Counted from the first letter of the stretch, positions 31,861 through 42,898 are shown. The stretch: DNA of 64,000 bases from Adiantum capillus-veneris (GCA_014529385.2 CM043958.1:144783734-144847733), one strand, 5' to 3'. Notes: generated from the letters alone by a model not told the origin. A program made the numbers and translations.

Positions 31861-32024
31861 CCCCTCCCCGTTGTACTTTTCAATTTCCTTTTCCCCCATT
31901 GTGCTAATAGAGGGGTCTTAGCTTAGGAGACTCTCCTAGCCAGTGTCTACCTCTTTACACGGGCATAAGTATCCCAGAATTGAAGTTTATTTATTGTGCT
32001 TGGATGGATTTATTTTATTGCAAG

Positions 32025-32076
<52 letters not shown>

Positions 32077-33063
32077 CTTTAGTAAAGCTCTACTCCTTTT
32101 GTGAGCTCCTCTTCACCATCGGTGAAGCCCCTCTTCAGAGTTTGGAGCTTGATCTCTAATTACATAAAGGCTTTTGGTTCTTAGGTATGCTCCCTCTTTG
32201 AAGCCTTGCTGGCTCTAATGTGCTTGTAGTTCAAAAATTGAAGCCTTAAAATGTTGAAGTTTTTCTTGCTTAAAGATTCTTTGAATGCTCGTAATAAAGC
32301 CCCAAGTGAGCATTAAGAACTCACCTTCCAAGGTATTTATAGGTGATGATGCTACTCCTTAGCAGAAGGGGCCCGAATTCAACAGGTATTGTAGCCATTG
32401 AGGTCGGCATTCAAGTCCCCTTATCTAGGGATTATACATAGCACAGGATCCAGATGCGAGAGGTCAGCACAGGGATCACTTCGCACAGTATTTGCTCACT
32501 ACTACTCTCATTTTATGTAGAAGAATCCGTGTGACAGTAACCTACAGAGAATTCTTTGCAGCATTTTTTACAGACGCTACATAGTTTTAAGCATCAAAGG
32601 ACAATTTACCCTAAAGTAAATGAGGATAAAAACCCAAAAAAAATTAAAGGCATACACACCATTATTATGAGCCATATATGCCTTATTAAAAGAGTTGGAA
32701 GATAGCAAGGTATTCTTGCCTGCTTTCGAACGGTCAAAAACTCGGTAGACATATTTACAAAACACACTACTGTTCACAGCATTGGGTGGAAAAGACCATC
32801 AGTACCTCAAACTACCGACCATAGTCAGAAATCCATTCAAATTAGACAAACTACAAGAGTAGACAATTTGCCAATCACTACCAAGTGAGATAAACTACGG
32901 GAGTAAATTATTTTGGGAATTTTGAAGCAATAAACATTGAGTACAGGTAGCAATGTAGGTCTATAAAAGACGGGTATTTTTTGTGAAAGGGTGAGTGCAC
33001 AGAAATTTCCTTGAGTAGCTTTCTAAGAGTTTTTACATCCACCATCTCCTATTGTTATATGCT
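31861..33063. other. copia F leader remnant and unassigned DNA
   Basis: Contains an (AG)n microsatellite at 32029-32072 and no coding signal. A PBS or 5' LTR for F was not found. A TATA-like CTATAAAAGA at 32961 lies about 100 bases before the ORF at 33064. Confidence 0.5.
32029..32072. repeat. (AG)n microsatellite
   Basis: About 22 uninterrupted AG units. Confidence 0.95.
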
Positions 33064-33558
33064 ATGACTTCTAATAATGAGCAGGTTTTAGCTATATCCA
33101 TTGCACATCTTCAACAATCAAATGAGTCTACTAAGAAAACAACACTACTCCGTTATGAACGTCATTTATTTCCGCAGTGAGGAACATCAGTTACTCAGAC
33201 TAAGTGGTGGACATATAAGGATAGAGTGACGCAGGTGACTCTTTGGGGTCGAGAGCATTTTAGGAATAATATCCATCTAGCAATGGTGGCAGAAGCCATG
33301 GGCTTAGGGGCACAATATTATTATGTAGAACATTCAATGAAGCGAGGTTTTTTCGAACGGTTATATCTGCTAGTGCAGTTTCTTCAACCACAAAAGATTT
33401 TTTTGTATCATGGTTATGGACAGCCACTCCGAGGGTATTTTAATTGCACTCGCGCACTATGGAGTATGGTGTGGTCTTGGCAACCCATATCTTACCTCTG
33501 GCTGAGCGTCCAAACACCTGTTATTACTGTGATAGTTGTTTGTGAGATCATGTAATGG
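33064..33558 (+). pseudogene. unrecognised ORF, 164 codons with one TGA
   Basis: ATG at 33064 starts MTSNNEQVLAISIAHLQQ; an in-frame TGA at 33178 interrupts; the frame continues TKWWTYKDRVTQVTLWGREH, MGLGAQYYYVEHSMKRG and LQPQKIFLYHGYGQPLRG to a stop at 33556-33558. It is rich in Trp and Tyr and shows no motif I know. A TATA-like box lies about 100 bp upstream and the sequence before the ATG is pyrimidine-rich. It faces the 3' end of the PLE-like element. It may be a fragment of a host gene or of an element not otherwise visible. Confidence 0.4.
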
Positions 33559-33666
33559 ATGGTTTACTTGATATGTAGGGGAGAAGAAAGGAAGGGGTTT
33601 TATTTATAAAAATCATGCTTTTTCATTCTAATTAAAGTGGCGAAGAAAGAGAATAGACACAAGTAG

Positions 33667-33670
<4 letters not shown>

Positions 33671-33722
<52 letters not shown>
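33671..33722. repeat. (GT)n microsatellite at the PLE 3' end
   Basis: 26 GT units; on the PLE strand an AC run directly downstream of the 3' UTR hairpin, close to the probable element terminus. Confidence 0.95.
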
Positions 33723-33724
<2 letters not shown>

Positions 33725-33753
33725 CCACCCATTCCCAGGCACCATATTCTAAT

Positions 33754-33788
33754 AGGTAGTAGACCCATAGAATATGGGCCTACTACCT
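33754..33788 (-). other. 16-bp stem-loop in PLE 3' UTR
   Basis: Arms 33754-33769 and 33773-33788 pair at 15 of 16 positions (one A/C mismatch) around a 3-nt loop. The arm sequences are AGGTAGTAGACCCATA and TATGGGCCTACTACCT. The hairpin lies about 40 bases after the ORF2 stop. It could be a 3' recognition structure for the RT; that is inference. Confidence 0.75.
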
Positions 33789-33826
33789 CAAGAAAAGTTT
33801 TTATAGTTTTGAACTTTTTAATATTC

Positions 33827-35809
33827 TTATTGTGGTTGAAGAAGACTAATCAAATTCTGCAGGTCAAACTTAAGTCCGGACCAGTTGTGTTTTTTTAAGG
33901 AATTACAGATACAAGCAACAAGGTCTCTTTTAGAAAACCCATTATTAATGAATTTGGAAACAAGAGTCATGATTTCTTCATAAGCTATAAAGCTGTCAGA
34001 CGAGGCATACATAATAAGAAAAATCATACCTAGACAGGTGTGTAATGAGTTTTTGAAGGGTCTATTGCTTTTCCTTTTTGTAAATTCAGAGGATATGAGA
34101 TTGAGATTTTCTCTTTTCCAAAAGGAACGAGTATAAAAATTAACCATGAATGGGGGGGTCAAATTAATCTCAATATTTAGGAAGTGCGTCTTGGAAATGA
34201 CCCATTTGTCAAGCCATATTACTCTATCTGAGAACGTCGGTTCAATATTAAGACACGGTGAATATATATCTTTAAGTGTATCCATGAACATTGGATTTTT
34301 AAGGCTACGCAACTCATCCATAAACCTAAATGAATGACGAAAGTTTATGAGTGACAAAGTATTGGCTGAGTTACTTGACATTTTTAAGAGCCATTGATAT
34401 TCGAAGTGACAAAGATAGAGATTACACATAATCGGAGAGCACGAAAATCCGTTTGGGATCCCTAAGGTTTGCTTGTAGTAGCAGGTAGCACCCACTTGGA
34501 TACAACAATTGTTAAGGAGGCAAGAGACATATTTATATAAATTATCTTCTTTGAAGATGAAAGGTGTGGATTTTTTAGACTTTTTTAACCAACCTTTATT
34601 CCTTTTTGTTGAGATACATGTATATCCTAATCTCGCTCTGTGAGCAAAGGCCAACTTTATAAGAGTAGATAGAGTATTAAACAGACCAACAGGTCCTTTT
34701 AGAGGAATATTCTCATAACATTGTGTTATGTTTGCAGTAAAAATAGAAAAAATGTTTTCAGGGAGGTTAATAGTAAACTCCGTCGTGTTTTTTATGATCC
34801 AAAATGGGCAACAATCTATATTTCTGAATAGTTTAAGATCATTACGCTTGATGGCGCAAATAGCTTCAATTTCAAGCAGAATATAATTTAAGCAGCAGGT
34901 GGTGTCATTCGTAATCAAGGAAAAAAGACTATTGGATGCGTCAAAAATCCATCTAAATTTATGTTTATGATTTTTATACGTTGGGAAGAGTACAAGAATT
35001 TTCAGAGTGTTAGGACAGTACCCTAATTCTGATAGCTCATTATTTAAAAGTGTAGCAGTACAAATCGGAGAGGTATCAATTTTTTAAAAATTCAAACCAT
35101 TGAGCCTAGCAAACGCCGACTCAAATGCCAACTTTTTACATATAAAGGAAGCAATATTTGATTCTTTATCAAGGCCTATAATAAACCATTTGTCCTTAAC
35201 ATCAAAAATGGAATTCTTTATATTAGAAGTAAGCCAGGTAGTAACAGTACTTAGCCATACTTGCGGCATAAGGCTGATCCTTTTCCAAAAAAGTTCTTTG
35301 AGAGTTGAGATCACTAGAGTGTAAGCATCCGCCTCTAGTTGGAGTTTTAAGGCCAAGTCAGCCAGGCATTCAAGTAGAGCCAATAAGGCAAGCTGAGGAT
35401 TAAATGGAGAAGGAGGAATATGATTCAAGCCTTTACTCAAGAGGTTCCCAACCGAAGTATCCGATACGATTTCAATGTTAGATGTACATACATGTGAGCC
35501 AAAATCAATGAAAGTCTTACAAAACTTCAAAAATAGGTGATAAGAACAAATAGGAACCTCATCAATATGGAGGAACCTATTTGAATAAAATAGATTCTTG
35601 ATAGGTGGCAAATATTTCCATCCAAACATCACATCCTTTAGTAAAAAAAAAGATCCAAAAACATGTCTAAAACACTATGTAACGATAGCTTGGGGAGTAA
35701 AGAAATCCAAAATCTTGCTGGTAAACAAGCAATCTGCAAATATTCTATTACACAGCTCTTCCTTCGGAGGTAGGTAAAGTCTGCCAGGCGTTCCTCTGTA
35801 ACTGCACAT
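33827..35809 (-). pseudogene. PLE ORF2: reverse transcriptase, about 660 codons
   Basis: The ATG at 35807-35809 overlaps the ORF1 stop (TAATG). The frame begins MCSYRGTPGRLYLPPKEEL and stays open to TAA at 33827 apart from TAG 35675-35677 and TAA 35084-35086. The N-terminal 200 residues contain KDKWFIIGLDKESNIASFIC, like the lead-in of PLE RTs. Then come LFPTYKNHKHKFRWIFDASN (about residues 275-295), motif A IFTANITQCYENIPL (about 357-370), motif B GIPNGFSCSPIMCNLYL (about 450-466) and motif C FRFMDEL (about 494-500). The catalytic Asp of motif A is Asn and the second Asp of motif C is Glu. Motif B with NLYL and CYENIP in A separate it from LINE and LTR RTs. A telomerase-like origin is the nearest alternative, but nothing telomerase-specific is seen. 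Confidence 0.75.
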
Positions 35810-37128
35810 TACATATCCAAAAGATTTCTGATTGGTAGGTTTCTTGCCCGGCTTCTAACATAACTTCTACCTCTCCCTCTCCCAAAAACAGAATCACTCA
35901 AGGAGGGAGTCAAGAAAGAGGTGTAAGACGTAGATGGAGAGACAAGAGTGTTGGGGCGTTTTGAGACTTGAGATTCCGCATCATCAATATTAGGCTTGAT
36001 TTGCCCAACCATGCTTTTGATTCCTTTGTATCCTCCATATGTGGTTAGTAGTGTGCCGCACTCATCAGAACCAAGTTCCTGGGGGGTGTCACACAAAATT
36101 GATATGTACTGAATAAAGGCGATTTGAGCTAAGACCAGCTCTTTAGCTTGTCCACCAAGCCATGAGCAAAAGAGGGAGAGATGAAACTCTTTTGCTTTGT
36201 CAGGAAAGATACTAGGCAGATTGTTGAGGGTATACCAGATGGCATGGTCAAACCAAATGATGCTCGACTCGTAAGCAGCTTTAGGATCTAAACATTTGCA
36301 TGCACACTTAAGGTAAGGTCTGAACACATTCCATACTGTTTCAGTGTAATAGTCAGCATTATTTTTACTGAAGGTCATCACACCTTTGGTTCTTGCATAT
36401 AGACCTGTATGAGAACTGCATTTTTTGTTATCAAGGAAGTTCATATTGAACGGAGCTTTAATTAGATCACCTTTATCCAAGAGCTAAATTCCTTTAAGAA
36501 CTTTAATTTTGCATTCTTCAATAGTGGCAGGTGCCATGTTGGCCAGGAAGACCCAAGTTTCCATAGAAATGGGTGCAAGAAACCCTTTATTTGAGAACAA
36601 CCAAATTTTGTGCTCTACACCCAAGGATTCTACTTCAATCTGTCGTGATGGTAAAATAGGAAAGGCCCTAGATACCTTCGGCACCATATCTAACAGGGAC
36701 GCTTCACTAAGTGAACATAGGTCCTTCTGAAATTCTTTTACATCTTCCAAAGCAACGACATCCCTACAAAAGAGGTTGTTTGGAGGAGGAACTATAGGTG
36801 TAGAGGGAGCAGTAATAAAGATGGGACTAAGCCCACAAAATTTTTTGAGGAGATTGGAAAGTTCAGAACCCTTAGATGAGACGGAAGCTAAGTTCTACAA
36901 ATGGGCTTTGGAAATACCCGCCAAATTAGAGGTAAATTCCCAAAGTAGGTTGATACCATCAGATTTATTCTTAACAAGGAGAGCCAGACCCTTCATCTAT
37001 TGGTCAAAAGAAATAAGATGGACAAGAGACAGACTAGAATCCTTTGAGGCATCAAAAATTAAGTTTGAAGCCTCGCTATCTTGAATACACTTTAACACAA
37101 GAAATGAAGCAACGAAAATTGGTTCCAT
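35809..37128 (-). pseudogene. PLE ORF1, gag-like, about 439 codons
   Basis: ATG at 37126-37128 (MEPIFVASFLVLKCIQDSEA) opens a frame that reads coherently to the TAA at 35809-35811, broken only by three TAG codons (36997, 36895, 36484). Segments include IFITAPSTPIVPPP, then WVFLANMAPATIEECKIKVL, a Cys/His-poor middle and a basic R/G-rich tail GRGRGRSYVRSRARN, as expected of an RNA-binding protein. No zinc knuckle, RRM or known gag domain is visible. The stop overlaps the ORF2 start as TAATG, suggesting coupled translation. I do not recognise the family; 'gag-like' rests on position and the basic tail. It could also extend upstream to about 37185 without an ATG. Confidence 0.65.
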
Positions 37129-37355
37129 AGGAAGCGTGAGCCCTTGGGAAAGGGATACAATCTGTATAGATTTCAAGAACAGTAGTTAGATTACATCATT
37201 TTGGAAGGGCTGAGTACACCTAAACATCTTATACAAAGTGTCACTGTTTTTTGAATTTTACAGCCCTATGCAGACAAGGCCGAATCCTAAGAGAGATATA
37301 AGGAAAGGTGCTTTCTATTTCTTTAGCAAGTCGTAATTTCTCTGAAATCAGGGCT

Positions 37356-37364
37356 CTTTTTATA
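37356..37364 (-). promoter_or_regulatory. TATA-like box upstream of PLE ORF1
   Basis: Minus-strand CCTATAAAAAGAGCC, about 230 bases before the ORF1 ATG; the only TATA-like string seen in the presumed 5' region. Confidence 0.35.
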
Positions 37365-37770
37365 GGCTCAGAACAGACCTTTATTCTTGCAGTGAGCTTT
37401 CTAGTAACCTGGTAGACAAAACGAATAAACTAGTGAAATGTCATGAACAAAAGGGGAATTTCTAGAAAGTGAGAGTATAGAGTGGAATGGTCGTGCTAGC
37501 AACCTTTAACCAGTCAGGTCAAGGGGGACCATTGAGACTGTGTGATAGAACCCCTACCTATTAGCATAAAATAAATTATATAGTAATAGGCACTTGTAAC
37601 TAGAACTAAGTTCTGAGAGAGAAAAACACTTAAGTCAATCTCTCTTATGCGTTTATTTTGTGTGTAGCAGTTCTAAATATATACAAATATATACGCAAAC
37701 GAACTATACCAGTTCACATACCAATAATTCTAGGCAAATACAATGGCTTTGTACAATAATTTATTTGCAG

Positions 37771-38159
37771 TTGTGTGTGTGTGTTTATCTCTCATCCCCT
37801 ACTTGCAAGGCTCGCCCCCTCCTTTGTAGGAGCTTTGATGACTTTTTGGTATACACACAAAGCATCCAATTTCCCTAGTGCTTGACCTTTGGACACAACC
37901 TTTGAATTTTGGAACCTTAGCATATTGGAAGTCTTAATGGGTTGAACCTTATGGTATTTAAAGCCCATTGTTACACATTCCTCTTTTGCTGATGGCCCCC
38001 CCTTTGGATCCCTATTTTCCCTCCTTTGGATCCCTACTGTGGCCGGTCTGCCAGATTAACTAATATTCTAGCTTTTGCTCCCCTGGCACTTCCCCATATT
38101 AATGATCAGTTTAACATGAGAAAATCATTTAGAAGAATTAGATACTAGTTATTATGACA
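37771..38159 (-). repeat. fragment of element A-type LTR
   Basis: Aligns along its length with 5490-5890, including CTCATCCCCTA, GCATCCAATTTCC, TTTGGACACAAC and GGATCCCTACTGTGGCCGG. It ends at the same terminal TTATGACA. The left end is at a short TG run. It abuts gypsy B pol at 38160. Whether the rest of the LTR lies at 37540-37770 in diverged form is unclear. Confidence 0.85.
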
Positions 38160-38899
38160 CTATATGGTCAATATAGTAAATATGAATGATGAGAAATTAG
38201 TCTTGGAAAAACCTTGAGATGATCAATTGGTGAGTGCCAAAGAAGAGGAGACGTTTTATGACTCCCAAGAGCATTTTAAAAGAGTAGATGATGCATATAA
38301 ATAGTGCTCTGACAACCCAAGTGAACAAGAAGAAACAATAGCAAATGTCTAGTTTTCTGATTCTTCAAATCAAAAAATCTTGACGTCAAGAACGCTATAA
38401 GAGAAAGAGAGTTGAAAACAAACCCAGAGAGAAACCTGTGCCTAGGATAAGGGGAAAAGCACAGTTTTTTATGCTTGTAAAGGTGGATGATTGTGTCAAA
38501 GACAAGATATCTGGAAGGTTCTCTAAATCTCAAGATCCACAAACAAACTAGAAAGTCAAAATCTGAAACAAAACACAAACTAACAAAAGAAACAGGATTA
38601 AACGAGTTTGGAGAAACTAAATGGACCAAGGTGGAAAGAAGGAAGAAGTACCAAGAGCTTTAGAAAACTCTTAGGGAAGTGTGTACAACATAAGTACACA
38701 GTGGGGAAGGAGAAGCTGATACAAATGAGGAAAAAATGAGTGTGCCATCCCACTACAGAAAGTTCACTATCCAAGATTGAAAGGTAGTGATGACACAATC
38801 TCTACGAGAGCAAAAGGACAAGTATTTCTACGATGAGCAAAGAAGATAGACTTGGCAAGACCCGGAGAAGAGCCATGGCTAGCGTACATAGCTACATAT

Positions 38900-39560
38900 C
38901 TAAATCCGAAAGAGGAGGAGAAGCTCATAGTTCTTCTCAAGGAGTACAAGGACGTGTTCGCTTGGTCGTATAAATACCTGAAATGAGTAGATCCTACGAT
39001 ATACCAACACACATTCTCTTTGAAACCCGATGCAAAGAGTAGTTGACAGAGACCTTACACATACAATGATACGTTTGCTAAGCGCATTAAGGAGAAGATT
39101 GATAAATTGAAGGAGACTGAGTTTATTTACGACATAGAACACACCAATTGGGTATCTCCCATTGTGTGAATCTAAAGAAGGTTAATGCCACCACGATAAG
39201 GGATAATTATCACTTACCTATTATTGACCATGTCTTGGAACGAGTGGCAGGTAAGCAGGCATACTCCTTCTTAGATGGATTCTCAGGATATAACCAACTC
39301 GCCATTGCTCCTGAAGATCGATACAAGATAGTGTTTGCCACAAAATGGGGTATATATGCATATAGGGTGATGCCTTTTGGCCTAACCAATGCCCCAACTA
39401 CCTTTTAGAGGTTGATGGCACATGCCTTTAAGGAGTAATTTAGGATATTCTTAAAAATTATACATGGATGACTTATGTGTGCACTCTCTCTTGAGAGATG
39501 AATATGAAGAGCACCTCATAAAAGTATTCAAGAAGTGCAAGACTAATAAATTATTTTTTA
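38900..39560 (+). pseudogene. gypsy B reverse transcriptase
   Basis: After EYKDVFAWSYK and RPYTYNDTFAKRIKEKIDKL, the 39148-39408 frame gives HLPIIDHVLERVAGKQAYSF, LDGFSGYNQLAIAPEDRYK and VMPFGLTNAPTTF. The catalytic motif is in a shifted frame at about 39460 as YMDDLCVHS. These are the standard gypsy RT blocks in order. Stops at several points. Confidence 0.88.
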
Positions 39561-39639
39561 ACACAGAAAAGTACATATGCTTAGACAAGGCAAAATCCTG
39601 GGACATATTGTCTTGGAGAACAGCATATCTACTGATTTA

Positions 39640-40267
39640 GACAAGATAAAAGTAATTGTAGAGATGCCTAGACCAAACAACACAAAGCAAGTACAATGAT
39701 TTATGGGACATTGTGGCTACTACATAAGGTTAATACTCGTGTATGCAATCATTACTCAACCCCTATACAGACTTATAGTAGCCTTCGTGTTGACAAATGA
39801 GTGTGAGGAATCATTTGAAAAATTGAAGAAAGCACTTATATCCGCTCCACTATTTAAACTGCCAGATTGGGAGAAAATATTTCATGTTCATATAGCTTAA
39901 TAGTGTTGAAAACAACTACAGAACCATGGAGAGAGAGGGGCTTGGAATGATATATGCTGTGAAGAAATTTCGGCATTTTCTCCTTGCAAATAAGTTCGTG
40001 TTTTTTCTCGATCATCAAGCCCTCTTATACCTTGTAAACAAACCCTGCAATACCGAGAGAATTGTACGATGTTTTATCATATTGCTGGAGTTTGATTTTA
40101 TTATCATGGTTAAAAAAGGAAAAATGCATCTACGAGCAGATCACCTTTCCAGATTTCCAAATGGAGAAGCTCTAGAAGGGGTAGACGATGACATCCCTGA
40201 CACGTATCTTTTCAACATTGAAATGATACTAAAATGGTCTCAAGAGATAGTCACTTTTCTATCCTAA
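39640..40267 (+). pseudogene. gypsy B RT connection and RNase H
   Basis: ITQPLYRLIVAFVLTNECEE with LKKALISAPLFKLPDWEKIF is the connection region. RNase H follows with EREGLGMIYAVKKFRHFLLA, FFLDHQALLYLVNKP and KMHLRADHLSRFPNGE. A stop at 39898-39900 falls just before the first RNase H Asp region. Confidence 0.88.
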
Positions 40268-40739
40268 GGATGTGAGTTCGATAGAACGGGGGAAGAACTC
40301 AAAAGACGAACGATTCAACAATCAAGGTATTTCCAATTAATTTGCGGAAGTTTGTATCATTTAGGCTCAAAAACATTTTATGATTATGCATAAGTCCGGA
40401 TGAGTACGATTGTTATATTTTGAAAGCACATGTTCATGACTTAGTATTTCAATGCTTGCAAAAAAAATCATACTAGCACTTGCAACAATTAGAAGCTTAT
40501 TAGCCAAATATGTACATTTATGTTCAAGAGTACAGTACTAACTGTGCAACCTGCAGGTCTAAACCACTAGTAGAACATGCTACAATGTTTCATGTAACAT
40601 TTGCACCAAATGGAGCCAATATATACTTAATTACCTCACAAGGAGGAAGTATCTTGAAAACACCTCTAGAGGACGGCAAAGGGCCATAGAAATAGTGGTT
40701 TGAGATTTTGAACTAAATGAAAATCAACTGTATATAGAG

Positions 40740-41931
40740 AAAGCAAAAATCAGAGCTCAGGATATTTGCTATTGAAAGCATGTATCTGCCAATCCTAGAG
40801 CAGCAGGCACATGAAGGGCTCAGTGGAGGTCATTTTTAGGAGATAAGACAACAAAAATTGTCTTAATTTTTGGAATATGGTGGCCTACATTACACATGGA
40901 CGATGAAAAATATGTTAAGAGATGTGATGTGTGCCAACATACCAAAGTGTCGATAATGAGAGATGAGATGCCTCTAAGGCCAATGATGGGAGGGAGAGCT
41001 TTTGCAAAATGGGTATAGATTTTCTTGGACCAATTTCACCCCCCACTAATAGAACTCATGCCCAATATATCATTGTGGCTATGGACTATTTCACAAAATG
41101 GGTTGAAGCTAAGGCCGCACAAAAAGTAAATGCAAGGACCACTGCACAATTTCTATATGAAAATATCTTCGTTAGATATGGTCTACCCATAGAAATTGTC
41201 AATGAACGTGGAACACATTTTATAAATGAAGTTATTGAAATTTTTTTGGACAAATTCATGGTAGTTCATAGGAAGTATGCTCCATATCATCTATAGGCTA
41301 ATGGATAGGATGAAGCTACAAATAAGACTCTATGCATTGTCTTGACGAAAACGGTATCAAATTCGAGAGTAGATTGGGATCAACAATTACACGCTACACT
41401 ATGGGCTTATAGGGTAGCCTACAAAACATCTATTGGAACAACACCGTACACTATGGTGTTTTGTCTTAATGCGATCTTGCCTGTGGAATTCCTAATCCCA
41501 ACACTAAGAGTAGCTAAACAACTTGAATGGACAAGCTATGAATTGTTTTCAAGAGTCGATGACCAAGAGAAACTAGATGAGCTTCGCTTAAAGGTAGTAG
41601 CTTCTACCTACGCTCAGAAAAAAAGGCAAAAGGAATTTTTTGATAAGCATATACGCTTGAAAGAGTTTAAAATAGGAGACTATGTCCTGGTTTATACATG
41701 AAACAACATGTTAAGAAACTTAAAAAGCAAGGGATGGGACCCTTAGTGATCACCAACATATCACCCAGTGGGGCTGTCAAACTTGCTACACTGGATGGTG
41801 AAGAAATTTTGGAGCTCAAGGAAATATTATTTCCTACAGCCTATCCAAGCAGCTTATACTTGAGGAAGAGCTTCCCACGTGGTTCCATTTGCGGCAGAAC
41901 CAAACCCATTGGTAACGGACTTAAAAGCTAA
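40740..41931 (+). pseudogene. gypsy B integrase
   Basis: The zinc-finger text EAHEGLSGGHF and YVKRCDVCQHTK lies at 40800-40945. The core starts MGIDFLGPISPPTNR (first Asp), then YGLPIEIVNERGTHFIN, where the second catalytic position reads E instead of D, and DEATNKTLC with the third acid. WAYRVAYKTSIGTTPYTMVF and FKIGDYVLVYT follow. After a stop, 41698 onward has KKQGMGPLVITNISPSGAVK, like the GPY/F domain. The enzyme inserts element cDNA; this copy has several stops. Confidence 0.9.
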
Positions 41932-42600
41932 GGACATAAAACCCTTCCCTACAATTAATCAGCAATGGATTCCAAAGAGCCAAACAGGAGCCAAACAAAG
42001 GAGATTCCTATTGCAGAGCGAAGCACAAAGGATAGTCCAAGGGATGAATCTGAAAAACCAACCAGGCAGCAGCCATCACAATCAGCACCTACGCAAGTAT
42101 GGGTTAAGAAGGGGTTGCTCAATTACAATAGGCCAAGCTTCCAGCTACCTCAACAAAGACAAATGGTAAACCTGGGAAACCAACCCAATAGTACAATCAT
42201 GTATGGGTACCGAAGAGGTTGATTGTTGCACGAGGTAATCAAGCACAAATCTAGATTCCAAAGTGCCACAAAAAAAAAAATCCATTCAGTAAAAACCCCT
42301 CAGAGCCAACAAAAACCACTTCCATATCACCCACAAAAACATATAAAGCATATTTGGGTACCCAAGCAACTATAGAAATCTCAAAAAGACCGAACTCAAA
42401 TTTAGATACTTAAACAAAGACCAACACAAACACCATATGTGGATCTTGGATTCAAACAAGACTGTCAACAAAAGCGGCAACACAAACCAGAAGTACCAAA
42501 GAATCCCTTGTCAATCAAGCAACGAGCGGCACAATTAGAAGGACTATTATATCACAGCTCTCCTCTTGGTATTGACTTAATAGGAAACCTCAACATCGCA
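41932..42600 (+). pseudogene. gypsy B C-terminal WxPK-repeat segment
   Basis: Downstream of integrase the text is polar and Gln/Lys/Pro-rich. WxPK-type motifs occur in more than one frame: NQQWIPKSQTGAKQR (about 41960), TQVWVKKGLLNYN (about 42100) and KHIWVPKQL (42347-42373). This is the same segment type as in the LARD and at 63.4-63.9 kb. Its place after integrase suggests a polyprotein extension. Confidence 0.55.
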
Positions 42601-42893
42601 TGGCAATAAGCAAATTGCTTATACCCTCCTCTTACACAGCATTACTTTTTTCCATGCATTTATCAAGTATGCATATAGGGCCGAATTACATGGCTTGCAT
42701 TAGCACAACTTGGTACACTATACACAACACATACCCCAAGGCAATACACCGATAGACTCAGAAAGTACTAAAAGGGTACTCTTTTTGGGTTTTATTGCAT
42801 TTGATCGCAGAAATTTTTGGTGAACCTGAGTATATATGCCCTTATCTAATGTGATTCTAAAGAGACATGAGGACAAACGCCAAAAATGACCCT

Positions 42894-42898
<5 letters not shown>

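Larger units (their letters stand above)
33723..37400 (-). mobile_element. Penelope-like retroelement with two overlapping ORFs, no endonuclease
   Basis: Order on the minus strand: a TATA-like box (37356-37364), ORF1 (37128-35809), ORF2 with RT (35809-33827), a 3' UTR hairpin (33754-33788), then a microsatellite. There are no LTRs, PBS, protease, RNase H or integrase. RT motifs fit the PLE/telomerase branch, not LTR or LINE elements. ORF2 ends about 160 residues after RT motif C without a GIY-YIG motif, the endonuclease of most PLEs, and none is visible N-terminally. Outer boundaries are approximate. Five in-frame stops and two lost catalytic residues show decay. Confidence 0.72.
38160..42745 (+). 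mobile_element. Ty3/gypsy element B, pol region
   Basis: Plus-strand order is pre-RT region, RT, RNase H, integrase zinc finger, DDE core, GPY/F-like domain, WxPK segment and the family 3' region. Gag and protease are missing at the left, where the A-type LTR fragment begins. It is in the same family as elements E and C, judged by the shared pre-RT text. Many stops and shifts; non-functional. Confidence 0.88.

Noticed and set aside
33541-33830. Hammerhead ribozyme at the PLE end
   Set aside because: I looked for a CTGATGA box with a GAAA partner on both strands by eye and found none; the hairpin present has a different form.
33723-37400. DIRS/Ngaro or LINE identity for the RT element
   Set aside because: No RNase H, tyrosine recombinase, split terminal repeats or apurinic endonuclease; RT motif B and A wording fits PLEs better.
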